DNA of 64,000 nucleotides from Gemmobacter serpentinus (GCF_008973825.1 NZ_WCHR01000032.1:1-64000), one strand, 5' to 3'. Shown: positions 26,914-37,415, counted from the stretch's first letter. Notes: generated from the letters alone by a model not told the origin. A program made the numbers and translations.

Positions 26914-26917
26914 CGGA

Positions 26918-28531
26918 TCAGTGCCGGAAATGGCGTATGCCGGTGAAGACCATGGCAAGGCCACGCTCATCGGCGGCGGCGATCACCTCGTCATCGCGCA
27001 TCGAGCCGCCGGGCTGGATGATCGCGGTGGCACCGGCCTCGGCTGCGGTGATCAGCCCATCGGCAAACGGGAAGAACGCATCCGACGCCACGACTGATCC
27101 CTGGGTCAGCGGCGCGCCAAGGCCAAGCGCCTCGGCCATGTCCTGCGCCTTGCGGGCGGCGATCCGGGTGCTGTCGACGCGGCTCATCTGGCCCGCGCCC
27201 ACACCGACGGTCGCGCCATCCTTCACATAGATGATGGCGTTGGATTTCACATGTTTCGCGACGGTCCATGCAAAGAGCAGATCGCGCAATTCGGCCTCGG
27301 TCGGCTGGCGCTTGGTCACGACCTTCAGGTCGGCCATGGCCAGCGCGCCATTGTCGCGATCTTGCACCAGAAAGCCCCCGGCGACCTGTTTCCACGCCAG
27401 CCCCTTGGCCTTCGGGTCGGGCAGGCGGCCCGTGGTCAGCAGTCGCAGGTTCTTCTTGGTGGCAAAGACCGCGCGGGCCTCGGGCGTGGCTTCCGGCGCG
27501 ATCACCACTTCGGTGAAGATGCCGGTGATTTCGCGGGCGGTTGCCTCATCCAGCGTCTGGTTCAGCGCGATGATACCGCCAAAGGCCGAGGTGCGGTCGC
27601 AATCAAAGGCGCGGGCATAGGCCTCGGCCAAAGTCGCGCCCGTCGCCACGCCACAGGGATTGGCGTGTTTGATGATGGCGCAGGCCGGGCCTTGCGCCGG
27701 GTCGAACTCCGCCACCAGCTCAAAGGCTGCATCGGTGTCGTTGATATTGTTGTAGGACAGTTCCTTGCCCTGCCATTGCTGCGCCGTGGCCACGCCGGGG
27801 CGCTGCGTGCCATCGGTGTAGAAGGCCGCTTTCTGATGCGGGTTTTCGCCATAGCGCAGGGTTTGGGCAATCTGGCCGGCAAAGGCGCGACGGCGCGGGG
27901 CTTCTTCCTTCAGCGCGCCCGCCATCCAGGCGGATACGGCCGCATCATAGGCGGCGGTGCGGCTATAGGCGGTCAGCGCCAGCCGCTGGCGGAACGCATA
28001 GGATGTCGCGCCATCATGGGTCTTCAACTCGGTCAGCAGGGCGTCGTAATCCTGCGGATCGGTGACGACATTGACAAATTTATGGTTCTTGGAGGCCGCG
28101 CGGATCATCGCCGGGCCGCCGATATCGATATTCTCGATGCAATCGGCATAGGATGCACCGCGCGCCACGGTTTGCTCGAACGGATAAAGGTTCACCACCA
28201 GCAGGTCGATCGGCTCGATCCCGTGGGCGGCCATGGCGACCAGATGCTCGTCATCATCGCGCAGCGCCAGAAGCCCGCCATGCACCATCGGGTGCAGGGT
28301 CTTCACGCGGCCATCCATCATCTCGGGAAAGCCGGTCACCTCGGCCACATCGCGCACCGCAAGGCCCGCCTGACGCAGCGCGGCAGAGGTGCCGCCGGTC
28401 GAGATCAACTCCACCCCCTGCGCGGCAAGGGCGCGGGCGAAATCCACCAGCCCTGTTTTGTCGGACACCGAAATCAACGCACGCCCCACGGGGACAAGGT
28501 TCACGGGCGGGGTGGCGGAGGCGCTGTGCAT
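26918..28531 (-). CDS. purH: Bifunctional AICAR transformylase / IMP cyclohydrolase
   Basis: A 537-residue enzyme for the last two steps of de novo IMP synthesis. The N-terminal IMP cyclohydrolase (MGS-like) domain starts with [20 protein letters not shown] and has [10 protein letters not shown]. The C-terminal AICAR transformylase domain has [13 protein letters not shown] with the catalytic Lys-His, and ends in [20 protein letters not shown]. The start at 28531 is preceded by AGGAGAG; an in-frame extension lies in the upstream gene end. It is 13 bp from the heparinase-like gene and couples to lspA. Length is standard. Confidence 0.97.
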   Translation of the reverse strand: MHSASATPPVNLVPVGRALISVSDKTGLVDFARALAAQGVELISTGGTSAALRQAGLAVRDVAEVTGFPEMMDGRVKTLHPMVHGGLLALRDDDEHLVAMAAHGIEPIDLLVVNLYPFEQTVARGASYADCIENIDIGGPAMIRAASKNHKFVNVVTDPQDYDALLTELKTHDGATSYAFRQRLALTAYSRTAAYDAAVSAWMAGALKEEAPRRRAFAGQIAQTLRYGENPHQKAAFYTDGTQRPGVATAQQWQGKELSYNNINDTDAAFELVAEFDPAQGPACAIIKHANPCGVATGATLAEAYARAFDCDRTSAFGGIIALNQTLDEATAREITGIFTEVVIAPEATPEARAVFATKKNLRLLTTGRLPDPKAKGLAWKQVAGGFLVQDRDNGALAMADLKVVTKRQPTEAELRDLLFAWTVAKHVKSNAIIYVKDGATVGVGAGQMSRVDSTRIAARKAQDMAEALGLGAPLTQGSVVASDAFFPFADGLITAAEAGATAIIQPGGSMRDDEVIAAADERGLAMVFTGIRHFRH

Positions 28532-28544
28532 GGATCTCTCCTGA

Positions 28545-30281
28545 TCAGGGGCGGGAGGCTGCGTCTTCCCGGTCAAGGTCGCGGATGGCGAGCGGAGTAT
28601 CCTGTGCCTTCGCCAAGGTCCAGCCGATACGGCCTTCGAAATCCCGCAAATTCGCGGTCAGCAGGATCTGTTTTGTCGCACGCGGCATCAAACGGCCCTT
28701 TTCCAGATAGACCGAAGGCTCCAGCGTCAGTTTTGCCTGCCCATCATGGCGGAACACCCAGATCTCGCCAGAGCGCAACGCGATGGACACGGCGGTTCCG
28801 CCCATGTCCAGCGCGGCATCGGTATCGGGGTGCAGATGGAAGCGCAGGCTGAAGCCGATCCCGTCCTTTTGCCGCCCGAGCAGGGTGCCAAGGCGGGCGC
28901 GGTCTGACGCGGTGTCGGCGGTCAGCATGTCGACGCCGTTCAGGTGCCGACCGTCATGCGACAGCGTCAGGTCGCGCAGATGGGTCAGGCCATGGGTGCC
29001 GCGCCAGCCATCATGACCGGCCAGCAGATGCGGGCCATCCTCGGTGCCGGTCGGGTCCAGCACGGTGATGCCCGCCAGATCCACCAGCACCTCGCGCCCG
29101 TCGCGGGCAAAGCGCGATGACGAATAGCCGTCCACGGCCAGGGTCGAATGGCTTTGCGTGGCGCGGCTGGCGCGGTGCCAGTCTGCCCCGAAGGGCGCGC
29201 CAGAGCCGCAATTGACCACCACGGGGCGCCGCCCCGAGGTCAGCTCGAAGGCAAGGGTCGAGGCATGGGCCGAGGCCCCTGCCAGACCCTGCGGCGGCGA
29301 TGTTGCATCGATGATGACCGAAGACCGCCCGCCCGACAGCCGGATGAAGCCCATGGCGGGCCCGGGATGCGGCGCGGGCTTCACGCCGGAATTGGCAAGG
29401 GCGTGATCCAGCCGACCCTCCAACCCCCGCCCGCCGCCGTGAAAACGGGCAAGGCCCCCATCGGCATGGCGCAGCGCACGCAGCGTGGGCGCGATCCGTG
29501 CAATCGCCGCCAGATGGGCGGCGGGCACGATGCGTCCGGCATCGGACAGCGCCTGCGCGGCCCAGGTCAGCAGGGTGAAAACCTCAAGCAATTCCTCTGG
29601 GTTGCGGGTCGGGATGCCGCCCTGGGCGTCCACCTCGCGCTCGCATTCGCGGGCAAGGGCGGCGGCGGCCGGATCGACGTGGTTCTCCATCCCGATCAGG
29701 GCAAGGCCCGCATAGATCAGCCCGGTCAGCGCCTCGAACCGGGGCAGGCCGGGCGATGCCGCCTGCCAGCGGCGCGACAGGAACAGGGTCTGTTGCGACA
29801 GGGAATGGTAATAGGCCAACGCGCGCTGACGGTCCTGCCCGGTCAGCAGCAGGATCGCGTGGTTGATCCAGCGGATCAGGCGCCGTCCGGTCAGATCGGG
29901 CGACCAGCCCATGCCCTGACCCTTGCCGTAGCGGTTGATCCAGTCAAAGGTCCAGTCCTGCGCGCGTTTGCGCGACACCGGATCACCGACCGCCGCGAGA
30001 TCATCCAGCCAGGCAAAGCCCTGCAACTCGGCCTCGAAGGTCGGGCTGGGGCGGGTGATGTCCCAGATGCCGATGCCCGGTGCCTCGACCAGATGGCCCG
30101 CGAACAGGAAGTTTCCGGCGACCAGTTGCTTGCCGCGCGCGAACAGGCCGATGGTGCGCGGTTCGGGCTGGCTGACAAAGCCTGCGGCGGGTTCGGCGCG
30201 GGCAGCACGGCGCGCGGCCAGACGGTTCATCGCCTGCACCCAAGCCTCTTGCCACCATGCGCTGCGCGTCACGCCTGCCAT
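28545..30281 (-). CDS. Heparinase II/III family protein
   Basis: A 578-residue protein with an alpha/alpha-toroid N-terminal part (residues ~60-320, e.g. [20 protein letters not shown] and [18 protein letters not shown]) and a C-terminal beta-sandwich typical of heparinase II/III (THSTLAV-like region [15 protein letters not shown]). No signal peptide is visible at the chosen start. It is commonly found next to purH in Rhodobacterales by my recollection. Polysaccharide-lyase activity is unproven. It is the first gene of the six-gene reverse operon. Confidence 0.85.
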   Translation of the reverse strand: MAGVTRSAWWQEAWVQAMNRLAARRAARAEPAAGFVSQPEPRTIGLFARGKQLVAGNFLFAGHLVEAPGIGIWDITRPSPTFEAELQGFAWLDDLAAVGDPVSRKRAQDWTFDWINRYGKGQGMGWSPDLTGRRLIRWINHAILLLTGQDRQRALAYYHSLSQQTLFLSRRWQAASPGLPRFEALTGLIYAGLALIGMENHVDPAAAALARECEREVDAQGGIPTRNPEELLEVFTLLTWAAQALSDAGRIVPAAHLAAIARIAPTLRALRHADGGLARFHGGGRGLEGRLDHALANSGVKPAPHPGPAMGFIRLSGGRSSVIIDATSPPQGLAGASAHASTLAFELTSGRRPVVVNCGSGAPFGADWHRASRATQSHSTLAVDGYSSSRFARDGREVLVDLAGITVLDPTGTEDGPHLLAGHDGWRGTHGLTHLRDLTLSHDGRHLNGVDMLTADTASDRARLGTLLGRQKDGIGFSLRFHLHPDTDAALDMGGTAVSIALRSGEIWVFRHDGQAKLTLEPSVYLEKGRLMPRATKQILLTANLRDFEGRIGWTLAKAQDTPLAIRDLDREDAASRP

Positions 30282-30447
30282 GCCTTACCTGCCGCCCGTT
30301 CCGGGTATTCTTGCCGCCGCACCATAGCGGCGGGGCTGGGCGCTGTCACCGCAAAAGCCTGTGTGAGCGGGGATCGGCCAATGGGCTCACGGGGCTGGAC
30401 CTCTGCCGCCGGGCGGGGCAGGTTGCGCCGCAAACAGGAGGTGCGCC

Positions 30448-31104
30448 ATGAAGCCCGCAGTGATTTTCGATCTCGATGGAACCCTGATCGACAGCGTCCC
30501 CGATATCCATGCCAGTGCGAATCGGGTCTTTGCCGCCCATGGCCAGACATTCACCCCCGATGAGGTCCGCGGCTTTGTCGGGCGCGGCGCGCCCAATCTG
30601 CTGGCGCGTCTGGCCGAGTCGCGCGGATTGCCATCCGGAGGTGCGTTTCAGGATGCCCTTCTGGCGGATTTTCTGACCGTTTACGAGACAGCGCAGGATC
30701 TGACCCGCCTTTATCCCGGTGTGCAGCAGGCGCTGGCGGATCTGGAGGCCAGCGGTGCGCGGCTGGCGATCTGCACCAACAAACCCCTTGGGCCCACCCG
30801 CGCCGTGCTGCGCCATTTCGGGCTGGATGCGGTGTTCCCGGTGGTGATCGGGGGCGATTCCCTTGCCGTGAAGAAGCCCGATCCCGCGCCACTGATGGCG
30901 GCCCTGGATCAGCTAGGCGGCGGCCCCGCCGTGTTTGTCGGGGATAGCGAGGTGGACGCCGAAACTGCGCAGGCGGCGCGGCTGCCCTTCCTGCTTTATA
31001 CCGAAGGCTATCGCAAAACTCCGATCAGCGCCCTGCCGCATGACGTGGCGTTTGACGATTTCGCGCAGCTTCCCCGGCTGGTTGCAGGGCTTATCCCCGC
31101 GTGA
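30448..31104 (+). CDS. gph: Phosphoglycolate phosphatase (HAD family)
   Basis: A 218-residue HAD-superfamily hydrolase with DLDGTLIDSVPDIHASAN (nucleophile and acid aspartates), a helical cap, motif II ICTNKP, the lysine in VKKPDPAPL, and motif IV FVGDSEVDAETAQAA. The length and cap match Gph, which removes 2-phosphoglycolate arising from DNA repair or Rubisco oxygenation. The start has AGGAGGTGCGCC before ATG. It ends by overlapping the converging rsmB gene by 14 bp. Confidence 0.9.
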   Translation: MKPAVIFDLDGTLIDSVPDIHASANRVFAAHGQTFTPDEVRGFVGRGAPNLLARLAESRGLPSGGAFQDALLADFLTVYETAQDLTRLYPGVQQALADLEASGARLAICTNKPLGPTRAVLRHFGLDAVFPVVIGGDSLAVKKPDPAPLMAALDQLGGGPAVFVGDSEVDAETAQAARLPFLLYTEGYRKTPISALPHDVAFDDFAQLPRLVAGLIPA

Positions 31105-32323
31105 GGCGGGCCATGAAGAAGCCATCCATCCCGCCGCGATCCGCCCAGTAATCGGGGCGCAGGCGCAGCCCGCCTTCCGGCGTGATCCAGCCGGGCTCGA
31201 TGCCGGGCAGATCGGGCCGCTCCACCTTGAGATCGGGATGGCGGGCAAGGGCTGCGGTCAATTGCGCCTCGCCCTCGTCGGGCAGCAGCGAGCAGGTGCA
31301 ATAGACCAGCCGCCCGCCGGGCTTCAGCCATGTCAGCGCGCGGTCGACAAGCGCGGCTTGCAGCGCGGTCAGGTCGGCCAGTTCCGAGCCATCCTTGACG
31401 AAGGGCAGATCGGGGTGGCGGCGGATGGTGCCGGTGGCGCTGCAGGGCGCATCGAGCAGGATCGCGTCAAAGGCCCCATCGGGCTGCCAATGCAGCGCGT
31501 CGGCCACAACGATCTGCGCGGTCAGCCCGGTGCGGGCCAGATTGTCGCGCAGCCGGGCAAGGCGCGGCTCCGATATATCCAGCGCGGTGACATCCGCGCC
31601 CGTGGCGGCCAGTTGCAGGGTCTTGCCGCCGGGGGCTGCACAGAGATCCAGCACGCGCTCGCCCGGTTTTGCGCCCAGAAGCGGCGCGGCAAGGGCTGCG
31701 GCGGCATCCTGCACCCACCATGCGCCGTCACCATAGCCGGGCAGGGCAGAGACCTGCGTGCCCGGACCCATGCGCAGGCTGCCGCTGGGCAGGGTATCGC
31801 CGCCGAGGTCAGGCACCGCGCGCCGCAAGGTCAGGTCGATGGGCGCGGGTTGGGCCTGCACCGCCTCGATGGCCGAGACCACCTCGCGGCCATAGGTGTC
31901 AACCAAGGGCTTGCGCAGCCAATAGGGCAGGCGCTGCGGCGGCAGCTTGGCAAAAGGGGCCTCCAGCGCCGCCACCTTGCGCAGCACCGCATTCACCAGC
32001 CCAGATAGCGCACCATGTTTGCGATGCGGGCGGATCAGGTTCACTGCTTCATTCACCACACCATGCGCGGCCTCGCCCGATGCCAGTTCTACCGTGCCAA
32101 GGCGCAGCACGTTCAGCACCGTCAGCGGCGGGGCCTTGCGCAGAAACGGCTTCAACACGCGGTCTGTCTGTTCGATCTGGCGCAGCACCTGCGCGGCCAG
32201 CCGTTGCGTGCGGGCACGGTCGCCGGGCGACAGATCTGCCAGAGGGGCCTCGATCTGCGACAGCAACTGCCCTTCACCCAGCACCGCATCCAGCATCTGC
32301 ACCGCTGCCGCCCTTGCCGTCAT
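31091..32323 (-). CDS. rsmB: 16S rRNA m5C methyltransferase RsmB-type (NOL1/NOP2/Sun family)
   Basis: A 410-residue RNA cytosine-5 methyltransferase. The N-terminal ~130 residues are a NusB-like helical domain (ALSGLVNAVLRKVAALE). The Rossmann methyltransferase has the SAM motif LDLCAAPGGKTLQLA, ALDISEPRLARL, the PC motif LDAPCSATGTIRRHP and the catalytic cysteine in VYCTCSLLPDEGE. It modifies 16S rRNA (C967 in E. coli). The 3' end overlaps gph by 14 bp in convergent orientation. Confidence 0.92.
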   Translation of the reverse strand: MTARAAAVQMLDAVLGEGQLLSQIEAPLADLSPGDRARTQRLAAQVLRQIEQTDRVLKPFLRKAPPLTVLNVLRLGTVELASGEAAHGVVNEAVNLIRPHRKHGALSGLVNAVLRKVAALEAPFAKLPPQRLPYWLRKPLVDTYGREVVSAIEAVQAQPAPIDLTLRRAVPDLGGDTLPSGSLRMGPGTQVSALPGYGDGAWWVQDAAAALAAPLLGAKPGERVLDLCAAPGGKTLQLAATGADVTALDISEPRLARLRDNLARTGLTAQIVVADALHWQPDGAFDAILLDAPCSATGTIRRHPDLPFVKDGSELADLTALQAALVDRALTWLKPGGRLVYCTCSLLPDEGEAQLTAALARHPDLKVERPDLPGIEPGWITPEGGLRLRPDYWADRGGMDGFFMARLTRG

Positions 32324-32394
32324 GACCCGCCCACCCTTGTTGTGATCCGTCCGGGCCGTATATCATGCAACACATCCCTGCAAGGAATGCGACC

Positions 32395-32589
32395 ATGACG
32401 GACAAGACGCGAGACCTTCCCCCAGAGACCAATCTGCCCCCTGCGGCGCAGCGGGCCTTGGCCGAGGCCGAGGCGCGGCGCGCTGCCGCCAAGCCGCTGG
32501 ATCTGCCGACGGAACTGGGCGGGCGCGATGGCCCGGAAGCCGTGCGCTATGGAGATTGGGAAAAGAAGGGCCTGGCCGTCGATTTCTGA
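32395..32589 (+). CDS. DUF1674 protein, SDHAF4-like succinate dehydrogenase assembly factor
   Basis: A 64-residue protein starting at ATG 32395 with AAGGA upstream; a start 10 codons earlier is less likely. The C terminus GGRDGPEAVRYGDWEKKGLA plus VDF is the DUF1674 signature shared with mitochondrial SDHAF4/Sdh8, which binds flavinylated SdhA before complex II assembly. The remainder is helical and Ala/Glu rich. A role in complex II assembly here is inferred from the family. Confidence 0.88.
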   Translation: MTDKTRDLPPETNLPPAAQRALAEAEARRAAAKPLDLPTELGGRDGPEAVRYGDWEKKGLAVDF

Positions 32590-32676
32590 CCGCAAGGTCC
32601 GGTGTGACCGCAAGGCCCGCCCTGAAGGCAAGGCCCGGGCTGAAAGCAAGGCCATGACGGGATGAGCGGCAGGGCC

Positions 32677-33489
32677 TTAAAGGCCCAGCACATCCATCAT
32701 GTCATATTCGCCCGGCGCGCGATCCTGCCCCCAAAGTGCGGCCTTGATCGCACCGCGCGCAAAGATCGTGCGATCGGTCGCAATATGGCGCAGCACGATC
32801 CTTTCGCCGGGGCTGGCAAACAGCACGTCATGTTCGCCCACGATATCGCCGCCCCGAATGGCGGTGAAACCGATATCCCCGGCCTTGCGGGCGCCGGTGA
32901 TGCCATCGCGCCCCGAATCGCGCACATCCGCCAGTGTCACGCCCCGGCCTTCGGCTGCCGCCTCGCCCAGCATCAGCGCGGTGCCAGAGGGCGCATCGAC
33001 CTTCTTGTTGTGATGCGCCTCGATGATCTCGATATCCCATTCTGCATCAAGGGCGGCGGCCACCTTCTGCGTCAGCTGCACCAGAAGATTGACGCCAAGG
33101 CTCATATTGCCGGCGCGGATGATGACGGCATGACGGGCGGCGGCGGTAACCTTTGCCAGGTGGCTGGCCTCCATTCCGGTGGTGCCGATCACATGAACGG
33201 CGCGGGCCTGCGCGGCGAGTGCCGCAAATTCCACCGTCGCATCCGGGGTGGAAAAGTCGATCACGGCCTGCGCCCTGGAAAACGCCTCGAGCGCGTCATC
33301 CGTCACGATAATGCCGGTGGGCTGGCCGCCGATCATCTCTGCGACATCGCGACCGATGAAGGAATTGCCCGCGCGTGTCACCGCGCCGACCAGACGGCAT
33401 TTGTCGGAGGCCAGAACGCCGCGCAGCAACATCTGCCCCATCCGCCCAGAGGCGCCCGTGATGACAATGCCTGGCAAATCGCCCATCAT
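32677..33489 (-). CDS. dapB: 4-hydroxy-tetrahydrodipicolinate reductase
   Basis: A 270-residue NAD(P)H-dependent reductase of the lysine/diaminopimelate pathway. Its N-terminal nucleotide site is [14 protein letters not shown], and IGTTGM and the catalytic motif [16 protein letters not shown] with the His pair and Lys follow. Two adjacent ATG codons (33489 and 33486) follow GGAGAAGC; either could serve. Length is normal. Its start faces a 5-copy 31-bp repeat array that lies between it and rbfA. Confidence 0.96.
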   Translation of the reverse strand: MMGDLPGIVITGASGRMGQMLLRGVLASDKCRLVGAVTRAGNSFIGRDVAEMIGGQPTGIIVTDDALEAFSRAQAVIDFSTPDATVEFAALAAQARAVHVIGTTGMEASHLAKVTAAARHAVIIRAGNMSLGVNLLVQLTQKVAAALDAEWDIEIIEAHHNKKVDAPSGTALMLGEAAAEGRGVTLADVRDSGRDGITGARKAGDIGFTAIRGGDIVGEHDVLFASPGERIVLRHIATDRTIFARGAIKAALWGQDRAPGEYDMMDVLGL

Positions 33490-33542
33490 GCTTCTCCATG
33501 TGCTGTTCCTTGCCATGTAGCGCGCAGCCGCACAGGGGAAAA

Positions 33543-33697
33543 GCCCGCCATTGTGGTCAGAGCACGCAAACCCGCCCGCCATTGCGGGTGAGGCTGTAAG
33601 GAAACCACGCCTTTGCGGGCAGAACCCGCAAAACAGCCCGCCGATGCGGGTGGGCCTTGACAGAAAGCCCGCCGTTGCGGGCGGGGCCGGAAACGCT
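33543..33697. repeat. Degenerate tandem array, five units of exactly 31 bp
   Basis: Units start at 33543, 33574, 33605, 33636 and 33667. Each begins with a form of GCCCGCC(A/G)TTGCGGG, which can fold into a short hairpin, followed by a more variable 15-bp half. The first unit has drifted (TTGTGGT) and the third begins CCACGCC. The array lies between dapB and rbfA and stops 3 bp before the first possible rbfA start. There are no spacers, so it is not CRISPR. Confidence 0.8.
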
Positions 33698-33700
33698 TAG

Positions 33701-34135
33701 ATGGGGACCATGTCGAAAAACCGCTTCTCCTCGGGCGATGGCCCCTCGCAACGTCAGCTTCGCGTCGGCGAACTGATCCGGCGCACCCTGTCTGACGTTC
33801 TGAACCGGGCCGATATCCACGACCCGGAGCTGAACCGCATGTCGATCACCGTGGGCGAGGTGCGTTGTTCACCCGATCTCAAGGTGGCGACGGTCTATGT
33901 CATGCCGTTGATGGGCTCGGTAAAGGTCGAAGAGGCGATTGCGGCGCTTGCGCGCAACAAGCACGAATTGCGCCGCCATGTCAGCGCACAGTTGACTTTG
34001 AAATATGCGCCCGATCTGCGGTTCCGGCCTGATGGCACCTTTGACCAGCTGGATGAGACGCGCCGCCTTTTTGCCGATGAAAAGGTGCGCCGCGATCTGG
34101 ATCAGCCGGAAGCCGATGACGAAGACGATGCGTAA
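33701..34135 (+). CDS. rbfA: 30S ribosome-binding factor A
   Basis: A 144-residue ribosome assembly factor that binds immature 30S subunits and helps 16S rRNA 5'-end maturation. The family pattern is clear: [40 protein letters not shown] and [14 protein letters not shown]. The acidic tail (EADDEDDA) is common. The start may be ATG 33701 or, more like relatives (MSKNRFS), ATG 33710. It opens an operon with a phosphodiester-glycosidase gene (8-bp overlap) and truB. Confidence 0.95.
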   Translation: MGTMSKNRFSSGDGPSQRQLRVGELIRRTLSDVLNRADIHDPELNRMSITVGEVRCSPDLKVATVYVMPLMGSVKVEEAIAALARNKHELRRHVSAQLTLKYAPDLRFRPDGTFDQLDETRRLFADEKVRRDLDQPEADDEDDA

Positions 34136-34868
34136 GCTGCTGGCGGCGCTGGCCTTTCTGGTCATGCCCGCGATGGCTGTGGCGCAAGACGCGCCCTGCC
34201 GCCAGACCGAATTTGACGGTGTGGCCTTCACCTTGTGCGAGGTCACGGCAGGGCAGGACCTGCGCCTGTTCCATTCTGATGCGTCGGGCCGGTTGCTGGG
34301 CAGTTTCGGCGCAGTTGACAGGCAATTGCAGACCGAGGGCAAGGCGCTGGCCTTCGCGATGAATGCCGGCATGTATCACCCTGATCGCAGTCCGGTCGGG
34401 CTTTACGTCGAGCAGGGCAGGGAGGCGCACGGGATTGTGCTGCCCGCCTCCAAGGGCAATTTCGGGCTGCTGCCCAATGGCGTCTTCTGCATCAAGCAAG
34501 ATGGTTTTGCCGTGATCGAATCGAATGAATTTGATCGCAACAATCCGGCCTGCCGCTTTGCCACCCAATCGGGGCCGATGCTGGTGATCGATGGCAAGCT
34601 GCATCCGCGGTTCATTCCCGGTGGCGACAGCCGCTATATCCGCAATGGGGTTGGCGTCAGCGCCGATGGACGCCGGGCGATCTTTGCGATTTCCGAGGAT
34701 TCGGTGAATTTCGACACCTTGGGGCGGCTTTACCGCGATGCGCTGCAGATGCCCAACGCGCTTTACTTCGATGGCAAGGTTTCGCGGCTCTATGCGCCTG
34801 CGCTGCGGCGGTTCGATCTGGGCCTGCCGATGGGGCCGATTGTCGGGCTTGCGGTTCCCAAGCCTTGA
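34128..34868 (+). CDS. Exported phosphodiester glycosidase (NAGPA-like) family protein
   Basis: A 246-residue exported protein. The start at 34128 lies inside the end of rbfA and gives an ideal signal peptide ([19 protein letters not shown]); ATG 34116 is also possible. The core [19 protein letters not shown] and the later [11 protein letters not shown] and [18 protein letters not shown] match the phosphodiester glycosidase domain named after the lysosomal uncovering enzyme. Substrates in bacteria are generally unknown; a cell-envelope glycan is plausible. It is unexpected inside an rbfA-truB pair. Confidence 0.85.
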   Translation: MRKLLAALAFLVMPAMAVAQDAPCRQTEFDGVAFTLCEVTAGQDLRLFHSDASGRLLGSFGAVDRQLQTEGKALAFAMNAGMYHPDRSPVGLYVEQGREAHGIVLPASKGNFGLLPNGVFCIKQDGFAVIESNEFDRNNPACRFATQSGPMLVIDGKLHPRFIPGGDSRYIRNGVGVSADGRRAIFAISEDSVNFDTLGRLYRDALQMPNALYFDGKVSRLYAPALRRFDLGLPMGPIVGLAVPKP

Positions 34869-34933
34869 CGCCGCAGCCTTGACGGCGACCGGAGGCACGG
34901 CTAGCAGGCGGCCTTCGCAGGCAGGAGGCGGTA

Positions 34934-35839
34934 ATGGCGCGCACGAAAAAGGGTCGGGCAGTTTCGGGTTGGGTCGTGATCGACAAACCCGCAGGCGTGA
35001 CCTCCACCGCCGTGGTGAACAAGGTGAAATGGGCGTTTCAGGCGCAGAAGGCCGGCCATGCGGGCACGCTGGATCCGGCGGCGACCGGGGTTCTGGCCGT
35101 GGCGCTGGGCGAGGCGACCAAGACCGTGCCCTATATCACCGATGCGCTGAAATGCTATCGCTTCCGCGTCACGCTGGGTTCTGCCACCACCACCGATGAT
35201 GCCGAGGGCGAGGTGATCGCGCGATCTGACGCGCGCCCGAGCGATGCCGAGATCGCGGCGGCGCTGGCCGCTTTCCGGGGCGAGATCATGCAGGTGCCGC
35301 CGCAGTTTTCCGCCGTGAAGGTCGAGGGTGAGCGCGCCTATGATCTGGCCCGCGAAGGCGTGGAAATGGAACTGGCGGCGCGTCCCCTCTGGGTCGAGGC
35401 GCTGGAGATGGTGGCGCGTCCTGATGCCGATCATGTCGAGCTGGAAATGACCTGCGGTAAGGGCGGCTATGTCCGCTCCATCGCGCGGGATCTGGGGCAG
35501 GCGCTCGGCTGTCTTGGCCATGTGACGTGGCTGCGTCGTGTCTGGTCCGGCCCGTTTGACGCCGACAAGGGCGCGAGCCTTGAGCGGATCGATGAACTGG
35601 CCCGGACCCCGGAGATTGACGCGCTGCTGCTGCCGCTGGAACTGGGGCTGGCTGATCTGCCGCAGGTCCAAGCCACGCCTGAAGGGGCTGCGCGCCTGCG
35701 CAACGGCAATCCGGGGATGGTTCTGGCCAGCCTGGAATTCGGCGATGAGGCCTGGGCCAGCTATCAGGGCCGCCCACTGGCGGTGGGGCAATACCGCAGC
35801 GGCGAGTTGCACCCGAAACGCGTGTTCAATCTGGATTGA
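34934..35839 (+). CDS. truB: tRNA pseudouridine-55 synthase
   Basis: A 301-residue pseudouridine synthase acting on U55 of tRNA. The catalytic Asp47 is in [14 protein letters not shown]. Family motifs DKPAGVTS near the N terminus, [20 protein letters not shown] and [12 protein letters not shown] are intact. The start has GGAGGCGGTA ahead. It follows rbfA and the glycosidase gene in one direction; the usual neighbour rpsO is separated by a reversed RTX gene. Confidence 0.97.
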   Translation: MARTKKGRAVSGWVVIDKPAGVTSTAVVNKVKWAFQAQKAGHAGTLDPAATGVLAVALGEATKTVPYITDALKCYRFRVTLGSATTTDDAEGEVIARSDARPSDAEIAAALAAFRGEIMQVPPQFSAVKVEGERAYDLAREGVEMELAARPLWVEALEMVARPDADHVELEMTCGKGGYVRSIARDLGQALGCLGHVTWLRRVWSGPFDADKGASLERIDELARTPEIDALLLPLELGLADLPQVQATPEGAARLRNGNPGMVLASLEFGDEAWASYQGRPLAVGQYRSGELHPKRVFNLD

Positions 35840-35904
35840 AGGATCTGCGCGGATAAAGGGGCTGCCGAGACCTGCTGCATTGCATCCGTCCGCTCAGGTG
35901 GTGC

Positions 35905-36981
35905 TCAGGCGGCAGTCAGGCGGATGGTGGACAGGTCAATCCCGCCGCCATTCGCCAATGTGGCCAGCCGCATCCCGTCCAGATGCAACTCCACATCGGG
36001 GGAATTGGCGATCTTGTGCAGCGTCAGCACCGGATCGGGATGCGCCTTGGCGTCATAGATCACCTCCAGCTCATCCTGTCTCGCGTCGAAATCGGCAATA
36101 TAGGCTCCCGATCCTTCGGTCAGCCAATCGCCCAGTTGAAAGCGATCCGCCCCCGCGCCGCCGGTACCGATATCGCCATTGCCCAAGACCAGCAGGTCAT
36201 TGCCGGCGCCGCCATTGAGGAAATCTGTCTCATCCTCGATGCGACCCGGCACATGGCCCACCAGCGTGTCATTGCCGAAATCGCCGTCCAGCGTGTCCTT
36301 GCCCGCGCCGCCATAAAGCAGGTCATCACCATAGCCGCCCTGCAGCCAGTCATTGCCTGCGCCACCGTAAAGCGTGTCCTGCCCGCTGCCGCCCATCAGG
36401 CTGTCATGGCCCGCCGCGCCAAACAGCCGGTCCGCGCCGTTTTCACCTGCCAGAAGGTCGTGGCCCTTGCCGCCCCGCAGGCTGTCATGACCATCGCCGC
36501 CCCGCAGTTCATCATCGCCATCGCGCCCCAGAAGCAGGTCATTGCCGCGCTCGCCCTCCAGCCGGTCGGCACCGCGCCCGCCATCCAGCGTGTCATGGCC
36601 GCCCCGCCCGACGATCTGGTCATCCCCCTGCAAGCCCTTGATGCTGTCATCGCCCTCGCCCCCGCCGATCCGGTCATCGCGCAGCGTGCCCAACCGGATG
36701 GCATCAGGCTTGGTGGCGCCCGCAGCCTGCCGCGTCTCGGGTTCGAAATCCTGCCCGCTTGCCCCATCGCGATGCAGATCCTGTTGGGGAGAGCGCTCCG
36801 CCGCGTCGTCGGCAGGGTCGCGGATCAGATCCAGCATGTCAGGGCGGTCGGCATGGCCCTGATCCTCGGCCTCGCGGTCGGGATCCTCGGCATCGGAATG
36901 CGCGGTATTGTCCTTTGCGAAAAGCCCGTCGATCACCAGCCCTGCGCCAAGCGCACCGATCAAGCCGAACAATCCCAACAT
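35905..36981 (-). CDS. RTX-type calcium-binding protein with hydrophobic N terminus
   Basis: A 358-residue protein. Residues 1-22 are a glycine/leucine-rich hydrophobic segment (LGLFGLIGALGAGLVIDGLF), followed by a strongly acidic linker to about residue 95. Residues ~100-255 hold about a dozen or more RTX nonapeptides (GGEGDDSIKG, GGAGNDWLQGGYGDDLLYGG). The end resembles the FxLGD...IADFDARQDELEV transition seen in many Rhodobacterales RTX proteins. Whether the N terminus is a membrane anchor or secretion signal is unclear. The start has GGAGGAC upstream. It is inserted in reverse between truB and rpsO. Confidence 0.85.
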   Translation of the reverse strand: MLGLFGLIGALGAGLVIDGLFAKDNTAHSDAEDPDREAEDQGHADRPDMLDLIRDPADDAAERSPQQDLHRDGASGQDFEPETRQAAGATKPDAIRLGTLRDDRIGGGEGDDSIKGLQGDDQIVGRGGHDTLDGGRGADRLEGERGNDLLLGRDGDDELRGGDGHDSLRGGKGHDLLAGENGADRLFGAAGHDSLMGGSGQDTLYGGAGNDWLQGGYGDDLLYGGAGKDTLDGDFGNDTLVGHVPGRIEDETDFLNGGAGNDLLVLGNGDIGTGGAGADRFQLGDWLTEGSGAYIADFDARQDELEVIYDAKAHPDPVLTLHKIANSPDVELHLDGMRLATLANGGGIDLSTIRLTAA

Positions 36982-37415
36982 CCCTGCGTCCTCCGAACCC
37001 GTCGGTCAATGGCGGCCCGCGCCCCCTGCGCCGGATCCAGCAGCGGGCGTGGCGTTAACCAATATTTACGGTAACATACCGCGATCAATGGATAATTTCT
37101 GAATCCATCATGGCATGAAAGTGGCGGCGGAGTCACTTGGGCATGGCGGATATTTCGGATTTTGGTAAAAGACGCTGTATTTCCAAGGGGCGCGGCTTGC
37201 CCCTGTCAGATCTGTGCCAGATCTGCGCCGGATTTGCCGCGACTATCGCGTGGTCCTGATGCGCCAGGCAGCCGACCTCTGCCGGGGCTTTGCAATCGGG
37301 CGGATTTGCCCTATATGCGCGCATCCGCCGGAATCATTCAGGTTCCTGCGGCAAGGGCCCTGCTGGACGACATCCCGGCTTGTGCCGTCACTTTATACCC
37401 CGAAAGGAGATCCCG
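36982..37415. other. Intergenic region before rpsO
   Basis: About 434 bp carrying the divergent promoters of the RTX gene and rpsO. A tandem direct repeat of 11 bp (CAGATCTGTGC at 37207-37217, CAGATCTGCGC at 37218-37228) is present. No gene is recognised. Confidence 0.5.

Noticed and set aside
31091-31104. Possible frameshift at the gph-rsmB junction
   Set aside because: The 14-bp convergent overlap is between two full-length genes with intact C termini.
33543-33697. CRISPR array
   Set aside because: Repeats follow each other with no unique spacers, units are degenerate, and no cas genes are present.
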